NCBI GenBank assembly: GCA_002423265.1
Contig: DIVE01000056.1
Span: forward strand, 1-8,719
DNA: 8,719 bases
Direction: 5' to 3'
From: Methylophilaceae bacterium UBA6140
Lineage (GTDB): Bacteria > Pseudomonadota > Gammaproteobacteria > Burkholderiales > Methylophilaceae
Each line of letters begins with the position of its first letter. Position 1 is the stretch's first letter. The position numbers were made by a program, and so were the translations under genes. The notes beneath the pieces are model-generated. The model worked only from the letters and a program-made list of their open reading frames with translations. It was not told the DNA's origin and ran no database searches. Below, piece after piece: positions 1 to 6,407 of this stretch.

Positions 1-651
1 TCCGGGGTGCCGTTCCGCAAGGAAATCGCTCAGTATCACTGCGAGCAAGCTGTTCTGGCACAGCTTGGCAATGACCGGGATGCCGCCAGAAAGCACCTGG
101 AAGACGCGCTCGATGCCAACAAGAACTGCGTGAGAGCGAATGTCATGCTGGGAGAGACCGAGGCGCTTGCCGGCAACCACGAGGCCGCCATCTCATTCTG
201 GAAACGTATCGAGTTTCAGCAACCGGAATACCTCGGCCTGATAGCTGCCAAGATGCTCGCCAGCTATCGCACACTGAACAAACTGGAAGAAGGTCTGGAA
301 TTGCTCAAGACCTATCTGCAGACCTACAAACTGCACAGCCTGCTGAATGTGCTTTATGAAGCAGCCATCGCACAACAGGATGCAGAAGCAGCCGCCAAAC
401 TCGCACGTGATGAACTGGTCAGAAAACCCAGTCTGCAGACGCTGGATCAACTGTTGCAGGCGCGCCTGATTCTGGACGACTCGCCTCAGGATGCCCATGT
501 GATTCAACAGACAGTGCGTTACGCACTCGGTAATCGCAGTGCCTATGTCTGCAGCCAGTGCGGTTTCCGCGCAAAGCATTATCACTGGCAGTGCCCGGCC
601 TGCAACGCCTGGGAATCCCTGCCTTCAGAACCAAGCGAATCCGTCTCATGA
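1..651 (+). CDS. lapB: LapB (YciM), lipopolysaccharide assembly protein B, C-terminal part
   Basis: The reading frame is open from the first base, so the 5' end lies outside the window; about 216 residues are present against about 390 for the family. The first ~180 residues are helical, TPR-like repeats. The last 35 residues form a rubredoxin-like metal knuckle: CSQC followed 10 residues later by CPAC, with the aromatic NAW after it. That order of TPRs then a C-terminal rubredoxin domain is diagnostic of LapB. In E. coli, LapB is anchored at the inner membrane by an N-terminal helix (not in this window) and works with FtsH to control LpxC turnover, matching LPS synthesis to phospholipid synthesis. 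The stop codon overlaps the pyrF start (ATGA), so the two are probably co-transcribed and translationally coupled. lapA would be expected just upstream but cannot be seen. Confidence 0.92.
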   Translation, partial: SGVPFRKEIAQYHCEQAVLAQLGNDRDAARKHLEDALDANKNCVRANVMLGETEALAGNHEAAISFWKRIEFQQPEYLGLIAAKMLASYRTLNKLEEGLELLKTYLQTYKLHSLLNVLYEAAIAQQDAEAAAKLARDELVRKPSLQTLDQLLQARLILDDSPQDAHVIQQTVRYALGNRSAYVCSQCGFRAKHYHWQCPACNAWESLPSEPSESVS

Positions 652-1358
652 ACACCGCCAATAATGACGCGCGCATCGTCGTCGCGCTGGACTACGCCAA
701 GCCGCAGGATGCACTCGCACTCGCCGCGCGTCTTGACCCGTCACTCTGCAAGCTGAAAATCGGCAAGGAATTGTTTACTGCCTCAGGCCCGCAACTGGTG
801 GAACAACTGGTCGGGCGCGGCTACGACATATTCCTCGACCTCAAATTCCATGACATTCCGACTACAGTCGGCAAGGCCTGCGAAGCCGCCAGCCGCCTCG
901 GCGTCTGGATGTTGAATGTGCATGCTTCAGGCGGTAGCGATATGATGAAGGCCGCGCTCGAAGGGGTTCGCAGGAGCGGCCGCTCGCCATTGCTGATTGC
1001 CGTGACTGTACTCACCAGCATGAATCAGGCAGCACTGAACCAGGTCGGCGTTACCGGCGACCTCAGGAGTCAGGTGCTGAACCTTGCCCGTCTGACCAAA
1101 CAATCCGGCCTGCATGGCGTGGTTTGCTCAGCGCAGGAAGCCGAAATGCTGCGCGCCGAAATCGGTGCCGGTTTTTGTCTGGTCACCCCCGGCATACGCC
1201 CGAAAACCGCCAGCCTCGACGATCAATCCCGCGTCGTGACCCCGGCACAGGCGATCGCCAATGGGGCTGATTATCTCGTCATCGGCCGCCCCATCACGCA
1301 AGCAGAAGACCCCCTGTCCGCCCTGCAAGCCATCCATCAGGAACTTCAACTCCGCTAG
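648..1358 (+). CDS. pyrF: Orotidine 5'-phosphate decarboxylase
   Basis: This 236-residue protein catalyses the last step of de novo UMP synthesis, OMP to UMP plus CO2, in the cytoplasm as a TIM-barrel dimer. Visible signatures are VALD at residues 12-15, the KIGKELF strand at 38-44, the catalytic DLKFHDIP block at 64-71 (Asp64, Lys66, Asp69), TPGIRP at 180-185 and the phosphate-binding VIGRPI at 211-216. Length is normal for the short bacterial class. I chose the ATG at 648 because it gives the canonical N-terminus and overlaps the lapB stop by 4 nt. The longer in-frame start at 558 would put 30 residues inside the lapB coding sequence. No Shine-Dalgarno sequence precedes the ATG, consistent with translational coupling to lapB. 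All key residues are intact. Confidence 0.97.
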   Translation: MNTANNDARIVVALDYAKPQDALALAARLDPSLCKLKIGKELFTASGPQLVEQLVGRGYDIFLDLKFHDIPTTVGKACEAASRLGVWMLNVHASGGSDMMKAALEGVRRSGRSPLLIAVTVLTSMNQAALNQVGVTGDLRSQVLNLARLTKQSGLHGVVCSAQEAEMLRAEIGAGFCLVTPGIRPKTASLDDQSRVVTPAQAIANGADYLVIGRPITQAEDPLSALQAIHQELQLR

Positions 1359-1369
1359 AAATTGGTGTA

Positions 1370-1398
1370 TTGTTCGTTTGCATAACTTTTTTTTGAAT
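1370..1398 (+). promoter_or_regulatory. Possible sigma70-type promoter for comEA-like gene
   Basis: TTGTTC (1370-1375) and TTGAAT (1393-1398) are separated by 17 nt in the T-rich stretch after pyrF. Each box matches its consensus only partly. It is the best pair I found in the 104-nt gap, and the gene downstream would otherwise depend on read-through from pyrF. Confidence 0.22.
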
Positions 1399-1414
1399 AG
1401 GTTTTGCAAACGTT

Positions 1415-1438
1415 ACCGGCTCTCTCGGGTCGGTTTTT
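1415..1438 (+). terminator. Hairpin with U-tract between pyrF and comEA-like gene
   Basis: ACCGGCTC (1415-1422) pairs with GGGTCGGT (1427-1434), 8 bp including two G-T wobbles, around the loop TCTC. It is followed by a run of T at 1434-1438. It could end the lapB-pyrF transcript. If the weak promoter at 1370-1398 is real, the hairpin would instead lie in the comEA leader, 25 nt before its start codon. Confidence 0.42.
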
Positions 1439-1462
1439 CAATTCTATGTAGGAGCAATAAAA

Positions 1463-1750
1463 ATGAAGAAACTGCTACTAGTTATTGCAAGTCTTATGGC
1501 CTTTTCCATGACCCCGGCCTGGGCCGCCGTCGACATCAATACGGCGACCGTTGCCGAATTGGAGGCGGTCAACGGCATCGGCCCGAAAAAAGCGCAGGCC
1601 ATCGTCGATTACCGCAAGAAAAATGGCGCATTCAAATCCGTCGATGATCTGGAGAACGTCAAGGGTCTGGGTAAGGCCAGCATCGACAAGATGCGCGCTG
1701 ATCTGACGGTAACCAAAGCGAAAAAAGCGGCGGCAACCGAGAAAAAATAG
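1463..1750 (+). CDS. ComEA-like secreted helix-hairpin-helix DNA-binding protein
   Basis: This 95-residue protein has an N-terminal signal peptide: MKK, a hydrophobic core to about residue 18, then AWA before a predicted cleavage at 21/22. The mature part starts with VDINTAT, the usual opening of ComEA-type domains. Two hairpins follow: GIGPKKA at 38-44 and GLGKAS at 68-73, the paired HhH motif that grips the DNA backbone. The tail is a lysine/alanine-rich stretch. ComEA proteins bind double-stranded DNA in the periplasm and help pull it in during natural transformation. Short stand-alone forms like this are common in beta- and gammaproteobacteria, and their role in competence is often assumed rather than shown. 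The start is supported by AGGAG at 1450-1454, 8 nt upstream. No other competence gene is in view. Confidence 0.87.
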   Translation: MKKLLLVIASLMAFSMTPAWAAVDINTATVAELEAVNGIGPKKAQAIVDYRKKNGAFKSVDDLENVKGLGKASIDKMRADLTVTKAKKAAATEKK

Positions 1751-1765
1751 CAGCCCGCTGCACGC

Positions 1766-1801
1766 ATGAAAAAGCCCCGGCAAAAACCGGGGCTTTTTCA
1801 T
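1766..1801. terminator. Bidirectional Rho-independent terminator
   Basis: A perfect 15-bp stem (1766-1780 with 1787-1801) has GC core GCCCCGG/CCGGGGC, an outer A5/T5 run on each side, and the loop CAAAAA. Either strand ends in a run of U after the GC stem. It sits between the stop of the comEA-like gene and the stop of convergent metG, so it serves both. Confidence 0.93.
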
Positions 1802-1819
1802 CTGGTAGAGGTTGAATTG

Positions 1820-3883
1820 CTACTTCACCCGCATGCCCGGCTGGGCGCCACTGTCCGGCGAGAGGATGAAAGGCCCGCCGTGCTCGTCGCTGGCAGCAAG
1901 CACCATGCCCTCAGACATGCCGAACTTCATCTTGCGCGGCGCCAGATTAGCCACCATCACCGTCAATCTGCCCTTCAGCGTTTCCGGATCATAGGCCGAC
2001 TTGATGCCGGCGAACACCTGACGCGGCTTCTCTTCACCGATATCGAGACTCAATTTCAGCAGCTTTTCCGCGCCCTCGACATGCTCGGCGTTGACGATAC
2101 GGGCGATACGCAAATCGACCTTGGCAAAATCGTCGATGGAAATGCAGCTGGCTTCACTTGCAGGCTTGGCTTCGTTCTGCTGATGTTCGGCATGGCGGGT
2201 TTGTGAATGCGCCTGTGCTGCCGGTTGCAGGGATTCCTTGTTGGCTTCGGTCATGGCTTCTATCTGTTTGGGGTCGATACGGGTAATCAAATGTTCATAA
2301 GGCTTGATCACATGGCCGGCAGGCAAACACCGGCTGACACAATGCCAGCCCAGGGCGTCGATACCGAGGAATGCCTCGATATCCGCGGAAAGCTGCGGCA
2401 AAATCGGCTTGAGGTAAAGAGTCAATAAACGGAACATTTCCAACGCATCGGAGCAGACTTCCTGCAACGCCTCCGACTGTGCCTCATCCTTTGCCATAAC
2501 CCAAGGCGCTTTTTCTGCCACATAGCCATTGGCAATGTCCGCCAGACGCATGATCTCGCGCAGGGCTCGGCCGAAATCGCGCTGCTCGAAGCTCTCCGCA
2601 ATGACGCCTGCCTGAGCCTGCATCTCCAGAACCACAGCATTGGCTGAAGAAGGCTTCAACTCACCAGCGAAACGCTTGTTAATGAAACCCGCCGTGCGGC
2701 TGGCGATGTTGATGTATTTTCCGACCAAGTCGGAATTCACACGCGCGACAAAGTCCTCCAGATTGAGGTCGATGTCTTCCATCGTGCTGTTGAGCTTGGC
2801 GGCATAGTAATAGCGCAGGTATTCCGGATTTTTCACATGTTCCAGATAGCTGCCGGCGGTAATGAACGTGCCGCGCGACTTCGACATTTTCTCGCCGTTG
2901 ACGGTGAGAAAACCGTGGGCAAACACTTTGGTTGGCGTGCGATAGCCGGAGTACTGCAAGGTCGCCGGCCAGAACAAGGCATGAAAATAGAGGATATCCT
3001 TGCCGATGAAGTGATAAAGCTCGGTGGTGCTGTCCGGTTTCCAGTATTCATCAAAATCAAGTCCGGCCTTTTGACACAAATTTTTGAAACTGGCCATGTA
3101 GCCGATCGGCGCATCGAGCCAGACATAGAAATACTTGCCAGGCGCATCGGGAATCTCGAAACCGAAATACGGCGCATCGCGTGAAATATCCCAGTCCGAA
3201 AGGCCGGATTCGAACCACTCGCCCATCTTGTTGGCGGCTTCCGGCTGCAAGGTACCGGAACGGGTCCAGGCCTTGAGAAAATCCTCGCACTCGGAAAGCT
3301 TGAAAAAGTAATGCTCGGTTTCCTTGCGCACCGGCGCCGCACCGGAAACCGCCGAAAACGGATTGATCAGCTCGGTCGGGTTGTAGGTCGCGCCGCAGAC
3401 TTCGCAGGAATCGCCATACTGATCCTTGGCATGGCACTTCGGGCACTCGCCCTTGATGAAACGGTCGGGCAGGAACATGCTCTTGACCGGATCGAAAAAC
3501 TGCTCGATGGTTCTGGTGGCAATCTTGCCGTTGGCCTTCAGCGCCTTGTAGATGCCGCTCGCCAGTTCGCGGTTTTCTTCCGAGTTGGTGGAATAGTAGT
3601 TATCGAACTCGACCAGAAATCCGGCAAAATCGGCGCTGTGCTCGGCATGTACGCGCTCGATCAACTGCTCAGGCGTGATGCCCTCTTTTTCCGCGCGCAA
3701 CATGATGGGCGTACCGTGCGTGTCATCCGCGCAAACATAGTGAACTGCATGCCCCTGCATTTTCTGAAAGCGCACCCAGATATCCGTCTGAATATATTCG
3801 ACCAGATGCCCGAGATGAATGCTGCCATTGGCATAAGGCAAGGCAGAAGTGACAAGGATTTTGCGCGGCTTTGTATCGGACAT
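1820..3883 (-). CDS. metG: Methionyl-tRNA synthetase, with C-terminal tRNA-binding domain
   Basis: This class I aminoacyl-tRNA synthetase of 687 residues charges tRNA-Met with methionine, both initiator and elongator. Signatures in order: the HIGH-type motif HLGH at residues 23-26; a zinc knuckle with Cys147, Cys150, Cys160 and Cys163; the KMSKS loop at 332-336; a helical anticodon-binding domain of about 390-540; an Ala/Gln/Glu-rich linker of about 545-580; and a C-terminal OB-fold (EMAPII/Trbp111-like) tRNA-binding domain from 581 to the end, which drives dimerisation in the E. coli enzyme. Length and order match the E. coli-type enzyme, and no key residue is missing. The ATG at 3883 gives the standard [20 protein letters not shown] start; its ribosome site is weak. 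The gene is divergent from apbC, a pairing also seen in E. coli (metG/mrp). Confidence 0.98.
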   Translation of the reverse strand: MSDTKPRKILVTSALPYANGSIHLGHLVEYIQTDIWVRFQKMQGHAVHYVCADDTHGTPIMLRAEKEGITPEQLIERVHAEHSADFAGFLVEFDNYYSTNSEENRELASGIYKALKANGKIATRTIEQFFDPVKSMFLPDRFIKGECPKCHAKDQYGDSCEVCGATYNPTELINPFSAVSGAAPVRKETEHYFFKLSECEDFLKAWTRSGTLQPEAANKMGEWFESGLSDWDISRDAPYFGFEIPDAPGKYFYVWLDAPIGYMASFKNLCQKAGLDFDEYWKPDSTTELYHFIGKDILYFHALFWPATLQYSGYRTPTKVFAHGFLTVNGEKMSKSRGTFITAGSYLEHVKNPEYLRYYYAAKLNSTMEDIDLNLEDFVARVNSDLVGKYINIASRTAGFINKRFAGELKPSSANAVVLEMQAQAGVIAESFEQRDFGRALREIMRLADIANGYVAEKAPWVMAKDEAQSEALQEVCSDALEMFRLLTLYLKPILPQLSADIEAFLGIDALGWHCVSRCLPAGHVIKPYEHLITRIDPKQIEAMTEANKESLQPAAQAHSQTRHAEHQQNEAKPASEASCISIDDFAKVDLRIARIVNAEHVEGAEKLLKLSLDIGEEKPRQVFAGIKSAYDPETLKGRLTVMVANLAPRKMKFGMSEGMVLAASDEHGGPFILSPDSGAQPGMRVK

Positions 3884-3912
3884 GAATGCAGGCTTAAGTG
3901 ACAGAACAAGAA

Positions 3913-3932
3913 CGGCATTTTAACAAATGCCG
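3913..3932 (-). promoter_or_regulatory. Possible metG extended -10 promoter inside a perfect inverted repeat
   Basis: Read on the - strand, TGT-TAAAAT (3925-3917) matches an extended -10 element (TGn plus five of six consensus bases), about 35 nt before the metG ATG. No good -35 box is seen, which extended -10 promoters can tolerate. The -10 lies within a perfect inverted repeat, CGGCATTT (3913-3920) and AAATGCCG (3925-3932) around TAAC, which could be a repressor site or chance. Confidence 0.33.
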
Positions 3933-3958
3933 CGTGCTTGCGCTCAGCTTATCTCGGT

Positions 3959-3995
3959 GTGGCGGCAGATCGTTGCCGCCGCGAAAAATCTGCCG
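3959..3995 (+). other. Two overlapping, mutually exclusive inverted repeats upstream of apbC
   Basis: GGCGGCA (3961-3967) pairs with TGCCGCC (3974-3980). CGGCAGAT (3963-3970) pairs equally well with ATCTGCCG (3988-3995). The two stems share 3963-3967, so only one can form at a time. It is unknown whether the region is transcribed. Neither stem is followed by a T-run on the + strand. Confidence 0.4.
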
Positions 3996-4026
3996 TATTT
4001 CACATGCACCACTTTGCTGCATAGGC

Positions 4027-4032
4027 TAGAAT
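4027..4032 (+). promoter_or_regulatory. Candidate -10 box for apbC
   Basis: TAGAAT matches five of six consensus bases and lies 40 nt before the apbC start. No convincing -35 box is present at 16-18 nt spacing; TTCACA at 3999-4004 is good but 22 nt away. Treat as tentative. Confidence 0.25.
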
Positions 4033-4072
4033 TGCAGACTCAATTTATTCAAAGCATGAGCAGGATTACAGC

Positions 4073-5161
4073 ATGGCCATCTCGGAATCACAGATTCAAA
4101 AAGCGCTGCAGGAAATTCAGGATCCAAACACCGGCAAGGATTTCATCAGCAGCAAGTGTGCAAGAAACATCCGCGTGGATGGCAGTAACGTCTCGCTGGA
4201 CATCGTTCTCGGCTACCCTTCCAGATCGGTGCAGGATGAAATTCGCCAGCTGGTCACAACAAAACTGCAAACACTGCCTGAGATCGGCAACATCACCGTC
4301 AACGTCGGCAGCCGTATCATGCCGCACAGCGTACAACGCGGCGTGCAGCTACTGCCCAACATCAAGAACATCATTGCAGTCGCCTCCGGCAAAGGCGGCG
4401 TCGGCAAATCCACCACCGCAGCCAACCTCGCACTGGCGCTCGCGGCCGAAGGTGCAACCGTCGGCATTCTCGATGCCGATATATACGGCCCCTCGCAACC
4501 GCAAATGCTCGGCATCTCCGCCCGCCCGGAAAGCGTCGACGGCAAGAGCATGGAGCCGCTGCAGGCGCACGGCGTGCAGGCCATGTCCATCGGCTTTCTG
4601 GTCGATGTCGACACCCCCATGGTCTGGCGCGGCCCGATGGTCACCGGCGCGCTCGAACAATTACTGCGCGAAACCCAGTGGAAAGACCTCGATTACCTCG
4701 TCATCGACCTGCCGCCCGGCACCGGCGACATCCAGCTGACGCTGTCGCAAAAAATTCCCGTGACCGGCGCCGTCATCGTTACCACGCCGCAGGACATCGC
4801 GCTGCTCGATGCGCGCAAGGGGCTGAAAATGTTTGAAAAAGTCGGTATCCCCATTCTCGGCATCGTCGAAAACATGAGCACCCACATCTGCTCCAACTGT
4901 GGCCATGAAGAACACATCTTCGGCGCCGGTGGCGGTGCAGAGATGTGCAAGGACTACAACGTCGACCTGCTCGGCAGCCTGCCGCTCGATATCAGAATCC
5001 GCGAACAGTCCGATGGCGGCAAACCCACCGTCATCGCTGAGCCCGACAGCAAAATTGCCGCAATTTACAAACAGATCGCCCGCACGGTTGGCATCAAACT
5101 CTCGCAACAAGCGCTGGATCACAGCAGCAAGTTCCCGAATATCGTGATTCAGAGCACCTGA
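4073..5161 (+). CDS. apbC: Iron-sulfur cluster carrier protein ApbC (Mrp/Nbp35 family P-loop ATPase)
   Basis: This 362-residue cytoplasmic protein binds and transfers [4Fe-4S] clusters to client enzymes. It has an N-terminal MIP18/DUF59 domain (about residues 5-85), then a SIMIBI-type ATPase domain with the deviant Walker A motif GKGGVGKST at 106-114, the LDADIYGPS switch at 133-141 and DLPPGTGD at 212-219. The cluster-binding pair CSNC (Cys273, Cys276) follows, as in characterised ApbC/Nbp35 proteins. The start ATG at 4073 has AGGA at 4062-4065, 7 nt upstream, and gives a full DUF59 domain; an ATG at 4056 is in another frame. It is divergent from metG. In some betaproteobacteria dcd follows apbC; here the next sequence is a hairpin and repeats instead, which suggests insertion or rearrangement on this side. 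Confidence 0.97.
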   Translation: MAISESQIQKALQEIQDPNTGKDFISSKCARNIRVDGSNVSLDIVLGYPSRSVQDEIRQLVTTKLQTLPEIGNITVNVGSRIMPHSVQRGVQLLPNIKNIIAVASGKGGVGKSTTAANLALALAAEGATVGILDADIYGPSQPQMLGISARPESVDGKSMEPLQAHGVQAMSIGFLVDVDTPMVWRGPMVTGALEQLLRETQWKDLDYLVIDLPPGTGDIQLTLSQKIPVTGAVIVTTPQDIALLDARKGLKMFEKVGIPILGIVENMSTHICSNCGHEEHIFGAGGGAEMCKDYNVDLLGSLPLDIRIREQSDGGKPTVIAEPDSKIAAIYKQIARTVGIKLSQQALDHSSKFPNIVIQST

Positions 5162-5174
5162 TCATCGTTAAATC

Positions 5175-5220
5175 AACCGGCCAGCAGCTTCAGGTTCCTC
5201 CCGTAAGCTGCTGGCCGGTT
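5175..5220 (+). terminator. Long hairpin after apbC, no U-tract
   Basis: AACCGGCCAGCAGCTT (5175-5190) is perfectly complementary to 5205-5220, a 16-bp stem with a 14-nt loop, starting 14 nt after the apbC stop. No run of T follows (TTAGC), so it is not a classic intrinsic terminator. It may protect the mRNA 3' end, assist Rho-dependent termination, or be a repeat-family palindrome. Confidence 0.5.
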
Positions 5221-5244
5221 AGCATCCGCTGAATTACCAGCTTG

Positions 5245-5315
5245 AATCTTGCCTGGATACCCGCCTTCGCAGGCTTTTGAAATACTGGATTCTGGATCAA
5301 GTCCGGAATGACAAA
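5245..5315 (-). repeat. Dispersed-repeat fragment of the GTCATTCCGGACTTGATCC type
   Basis: On the - strand this reads GTCATTCCGGACTTGATCC, then AGAATCCAG, and later GCGGGTATCCAGG. That is the style of short interspersed repeats found in many proteobacterial intergenic regions, recognisable by VIPDLIQNP-like and AGIQ-like conceptual translations. It includes a small hairpin, GCCT-TTCGC-AGGC type, at 5263-5274. It carries no gene. The ends are approximate. Family membership is from general recognition and not from a search. Confidence 0.45.
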
Positions 5316-5316
5316 C

Positions 5317-5350
5317 CTTGCGCGGCTAGTCGGACGCCAAATACATAAAC
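5317..5350. repeat. 34-bp direct repeat, left copy; matches pgl 3' end
   Basis: These 34 bases are identical to 6386-6419 and in the same orientation. The first 22 bases (5317-5338) are the right-hand end of the 48-bp hairpin unit found in tandem at 6247-6407. The remaining 12 (AAATACATAAAC) match sequence inside the pgl coding region. Here the unit is cut off abruptly at 5317, where the other repeat begins. Confidence 0.85.
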
Positions 5351-5474
5351 GGGTTAAATATCGGGTCAGGCACGATAAACAATATTGCTGAGGGCCAAGA
5401 TGCCCTTGCGCCTCACAAACCCTGCCGGCATCGCTTACGCTTGCCACAACGAGAAAACGCTCAAAGTTAAGCTG
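5351..5474. other. Non-coding spacer between repeat copy and toxin gene
   Basis: No gene is supported. The whole non-coding gap after apbC is 5162-5474: hairpin, dispersed repeat, repeat copy, then this stretch. It contains small imperfect palindromes such as AGGGC/GCCCT (5391-5395 with 5402-5406) and GGCA/TGCC around CGCTTACGC. These look like worn repeat sequence. No clear terminator for the toxin transcript is visible. Confidence 0.5.
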
Positions 5475-5888
5475 TTATACAGGTTCCCAAGGATTTAAAA
5501 GTTTGACACCAGTACCATTGAAATCCTGAATATTGCGCGTAACGATGGTCATTTGATGGGCAATACCGGTGGCGGCAATCAGTGCATCACGATCAGATTT
5601 GGAATCCGGGATATGAAGTTGAGCACAGGCTCTGGCAACCTGCTGATCAATCGGAATGATGCGTTCAGAGAAAGTGATGAGAACCTGCTCTTCAAACCAT
5701 TTGCGCAAAATTTCTTGCTGAGACTTGTCTTTGTTCAGACGCAGGATGCCGATTTCAATCTCCATGATGGTGATTGGTGAAATGAAAAGTGTGCTGGCAT
5801 CTACGCTTTGAGCCCAACGAACGACGTTTTTGTCCGCTCGGTCACTCTTGCGTAATTCTGAAACAACATTGGTGTCCAGAATATACAT
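5475..5888 (-). CDS. PIN-domain toxin, VapC/FitB-like ribonuclease
   Basis: This 137-residue protein has the PIN-domain layout: LDTNVVSEL at residues 4-12 with Asp5, Glu43 in IMEIEIG, Asp99 and Asp101 in SDRDALIAATG, and Asp122 in TRNIQDF. These acidic residues bind the metal ions used to cut RNA. The ending GTGVKLLNPWEP is typical of the FitB-like branch. Toxins of this type cleave tRNA, rRNA or mRNA and slow growth when their antitoxin is lost; the target of this one cannot be read from sequence. Its ATG shares one base with the antitoxin stop (TGATG on the - strand), the usual arrangement for toxin-antitoxin pairs. All acidic residues are intact, so it is probably active. Confidence 0.92.
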   Translation of the reverse strand: MYILDTNVVSELRKSDRADKNVVRWAQSVDASTLFISPITIMEIEIGILRLNKDKSQQEILRKWFEEQVLITFSERIIPIDQQVARACAQLHIPDSKSDRDALIAATGIAHQMTIVTRNIQDFNGTGVKLLNPWEPV

Positions 5889-6148
5889 CAGTGATCGAAA
5901 TCCACTGGATTGATAAGGTCGCTTCTCAGAGGTTCTGGATTAAAGTCGATATCAGCGGCTGCAGGCATGGCGAGCATATCCAGAATACTCTGATCGCTAC
6001 GGCTCAGCCGCCTGTAATCTTTTACAGACAACAGGACATGTTTAGGCACGCCCCGGTCCGTAATGAAGACCGGGCCGTCTTCAGACGCCTTTTTAGCTTT
6101 GCCCGCATCATGGTTGAAATCGCGGCTGGATATGGTGGTGATAGCCAT
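5888..6148 (-). CDS. Antitoxin, Phd/YefM family
   Basis: The 86-residue protein begins MAITTISSRDFNHDAGKAKK and continues with GPVFITDRG and a hydrophobic HVLLSVKDYRRL segment. This is the N-terminal DNA-binding fold of Phd/YefM antitoxins (about residues 1-50). The remaining acidic, proline-containing tail (about 55-86) is expected to wrap and block the toxin. Such antitoxins repress their own operon, more tightly when bound to toxin. It lies directly before the PIN toxin with a 1-nt overlap, and a palindromic site lies just upstream of its start. The start is supported by a perfect AGGAGG. Phd-type antitoxins paired with PIN toxins are known. The exact family name (VapB or FitA-like use differs) is left open. 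Confidence 0.9.
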   Translation of the reverse strand: MAITTISSRDFNHDAGKAKKASEDGPVFITDRGVPKHVLLSVKDYRRLSRSDQSILDMLAMPAAADIDFNPEPLRSDLINPVDFDH

Positions 6149-6153
6149 AATAG

Positions 6154-6159
6154 CCTCCT
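6154..6159 (-). promoter_or_regulatory. Consensus Shine-Dalgarno for antitoxin
   Basis: AGGAGG on the - strand lies 5 nt before the antitoxin ATG. It is the strongest ribosome site in the window and fits the need to make antitoxin in excess of toxin, which has no separate site of its own. Confidence 0.8.
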
Positions 6160-6169
6160 GTCAATCAAT

Positions 6170-6193
6170 TAATGTAGATACATTACTACATTA
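6170..6193. promoter_or_regulatory. Putative operator of the toxin-antitoxin operon
   Basis: TAATGTA-GA-TACATTA (6170-6185) is a perfect 7-bp inverted repeat. A third half-site TACATTA follows at 6187-6193 in direct orientation, 8 bp after the second. It lies 22-45 bp before the antitoxin start, where Phd-type antitoxins bind to repress their own promoter. The promoter boxes themselves are not clear. Confidence 0.6.
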
Positions 6194-6246
6194 AATTGTC
6201 TTTTGCAAAAAATGTTTCACATGCAAAATCAAAGCATCATCTGCGT

Positions 6247-6407
6247 GGGTCATGTCCGCCAAGTGCCCGCTCCTATTGTCGCGACCTTGGCGCCACCGCA
6301 AGGGTCATGTCCATCCTCGCTACGCCGCTTGCGCGGCTAGTCGGACGCCTTAACCGCGTGGGTCATGTCCGTCCTCGCTACGCCGCTTGCGCGGCTAGTC
6401 GGACGCC
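6247..6407. repeat. Tandem array of three 48-bp hairpin units
   Basis: Units lie at 6247-6294, 6302-6349 and 6360-6407, separated by 7- and 10-bp linkers (ACCGCAA, TTAACCGCGT). All start with GGGTCATGTCC and end near GGCGCC or GGACGCC. Units 2 and 3 differ at one base (6313 A, 6371 G). Unit 1 keeps the same length and ends but has a different core. Unit 3 folds as GTCCG/CGGAC with an inner GCCGC-TTGC-GCGGC. Unit 1 folds with a different outer stem, CGCCAAG/CTTGGCG. The array fills the gap between antitoxin and pgl, and unit 3 contains the pgl stop codon. Confidence 0.85.

Noticed and set aside
558..647. Upstream extension of pyrF
   Set aside because: The 30 extra residues overlap the conserved rubredoxin part of lapB in another frame and are not family-like.
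1766..2206. Open frames on the + strand opposite metG
   Set aside because: Antisense shadows of metG; the first even starts inside the terminator stem.
5190..5447. An 85-residue open frame on the - strand
   Set aside because: It consists of repeat sequence (dispersed repeat plus the 34-bp copy plus the apbC hairpin); its translation has VIPDLIQNP-type text typical of repeats read as protein, with no ribosome site.
6201..6228. Inverted repeat TTTTGCA/TGCAAAA upstream of the toxin-antitoxin operator
   Set aside because: Short, AT-rich and widely spaced; could be a second regulatory site but chance is at least as likely.
6247..6407. CRISPR-like array
   Set aside because: Only three units; the supposed spacers would be 7-10 bp, and two of the units are nearly identical along their full length. 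No cas gene is present.
6247..6407. Integron attC sites
   Set aside because: No GTTRRRY/RYYYAAC core pairs at the stem ends, no cassette-sized gene between units and no integrase in view.
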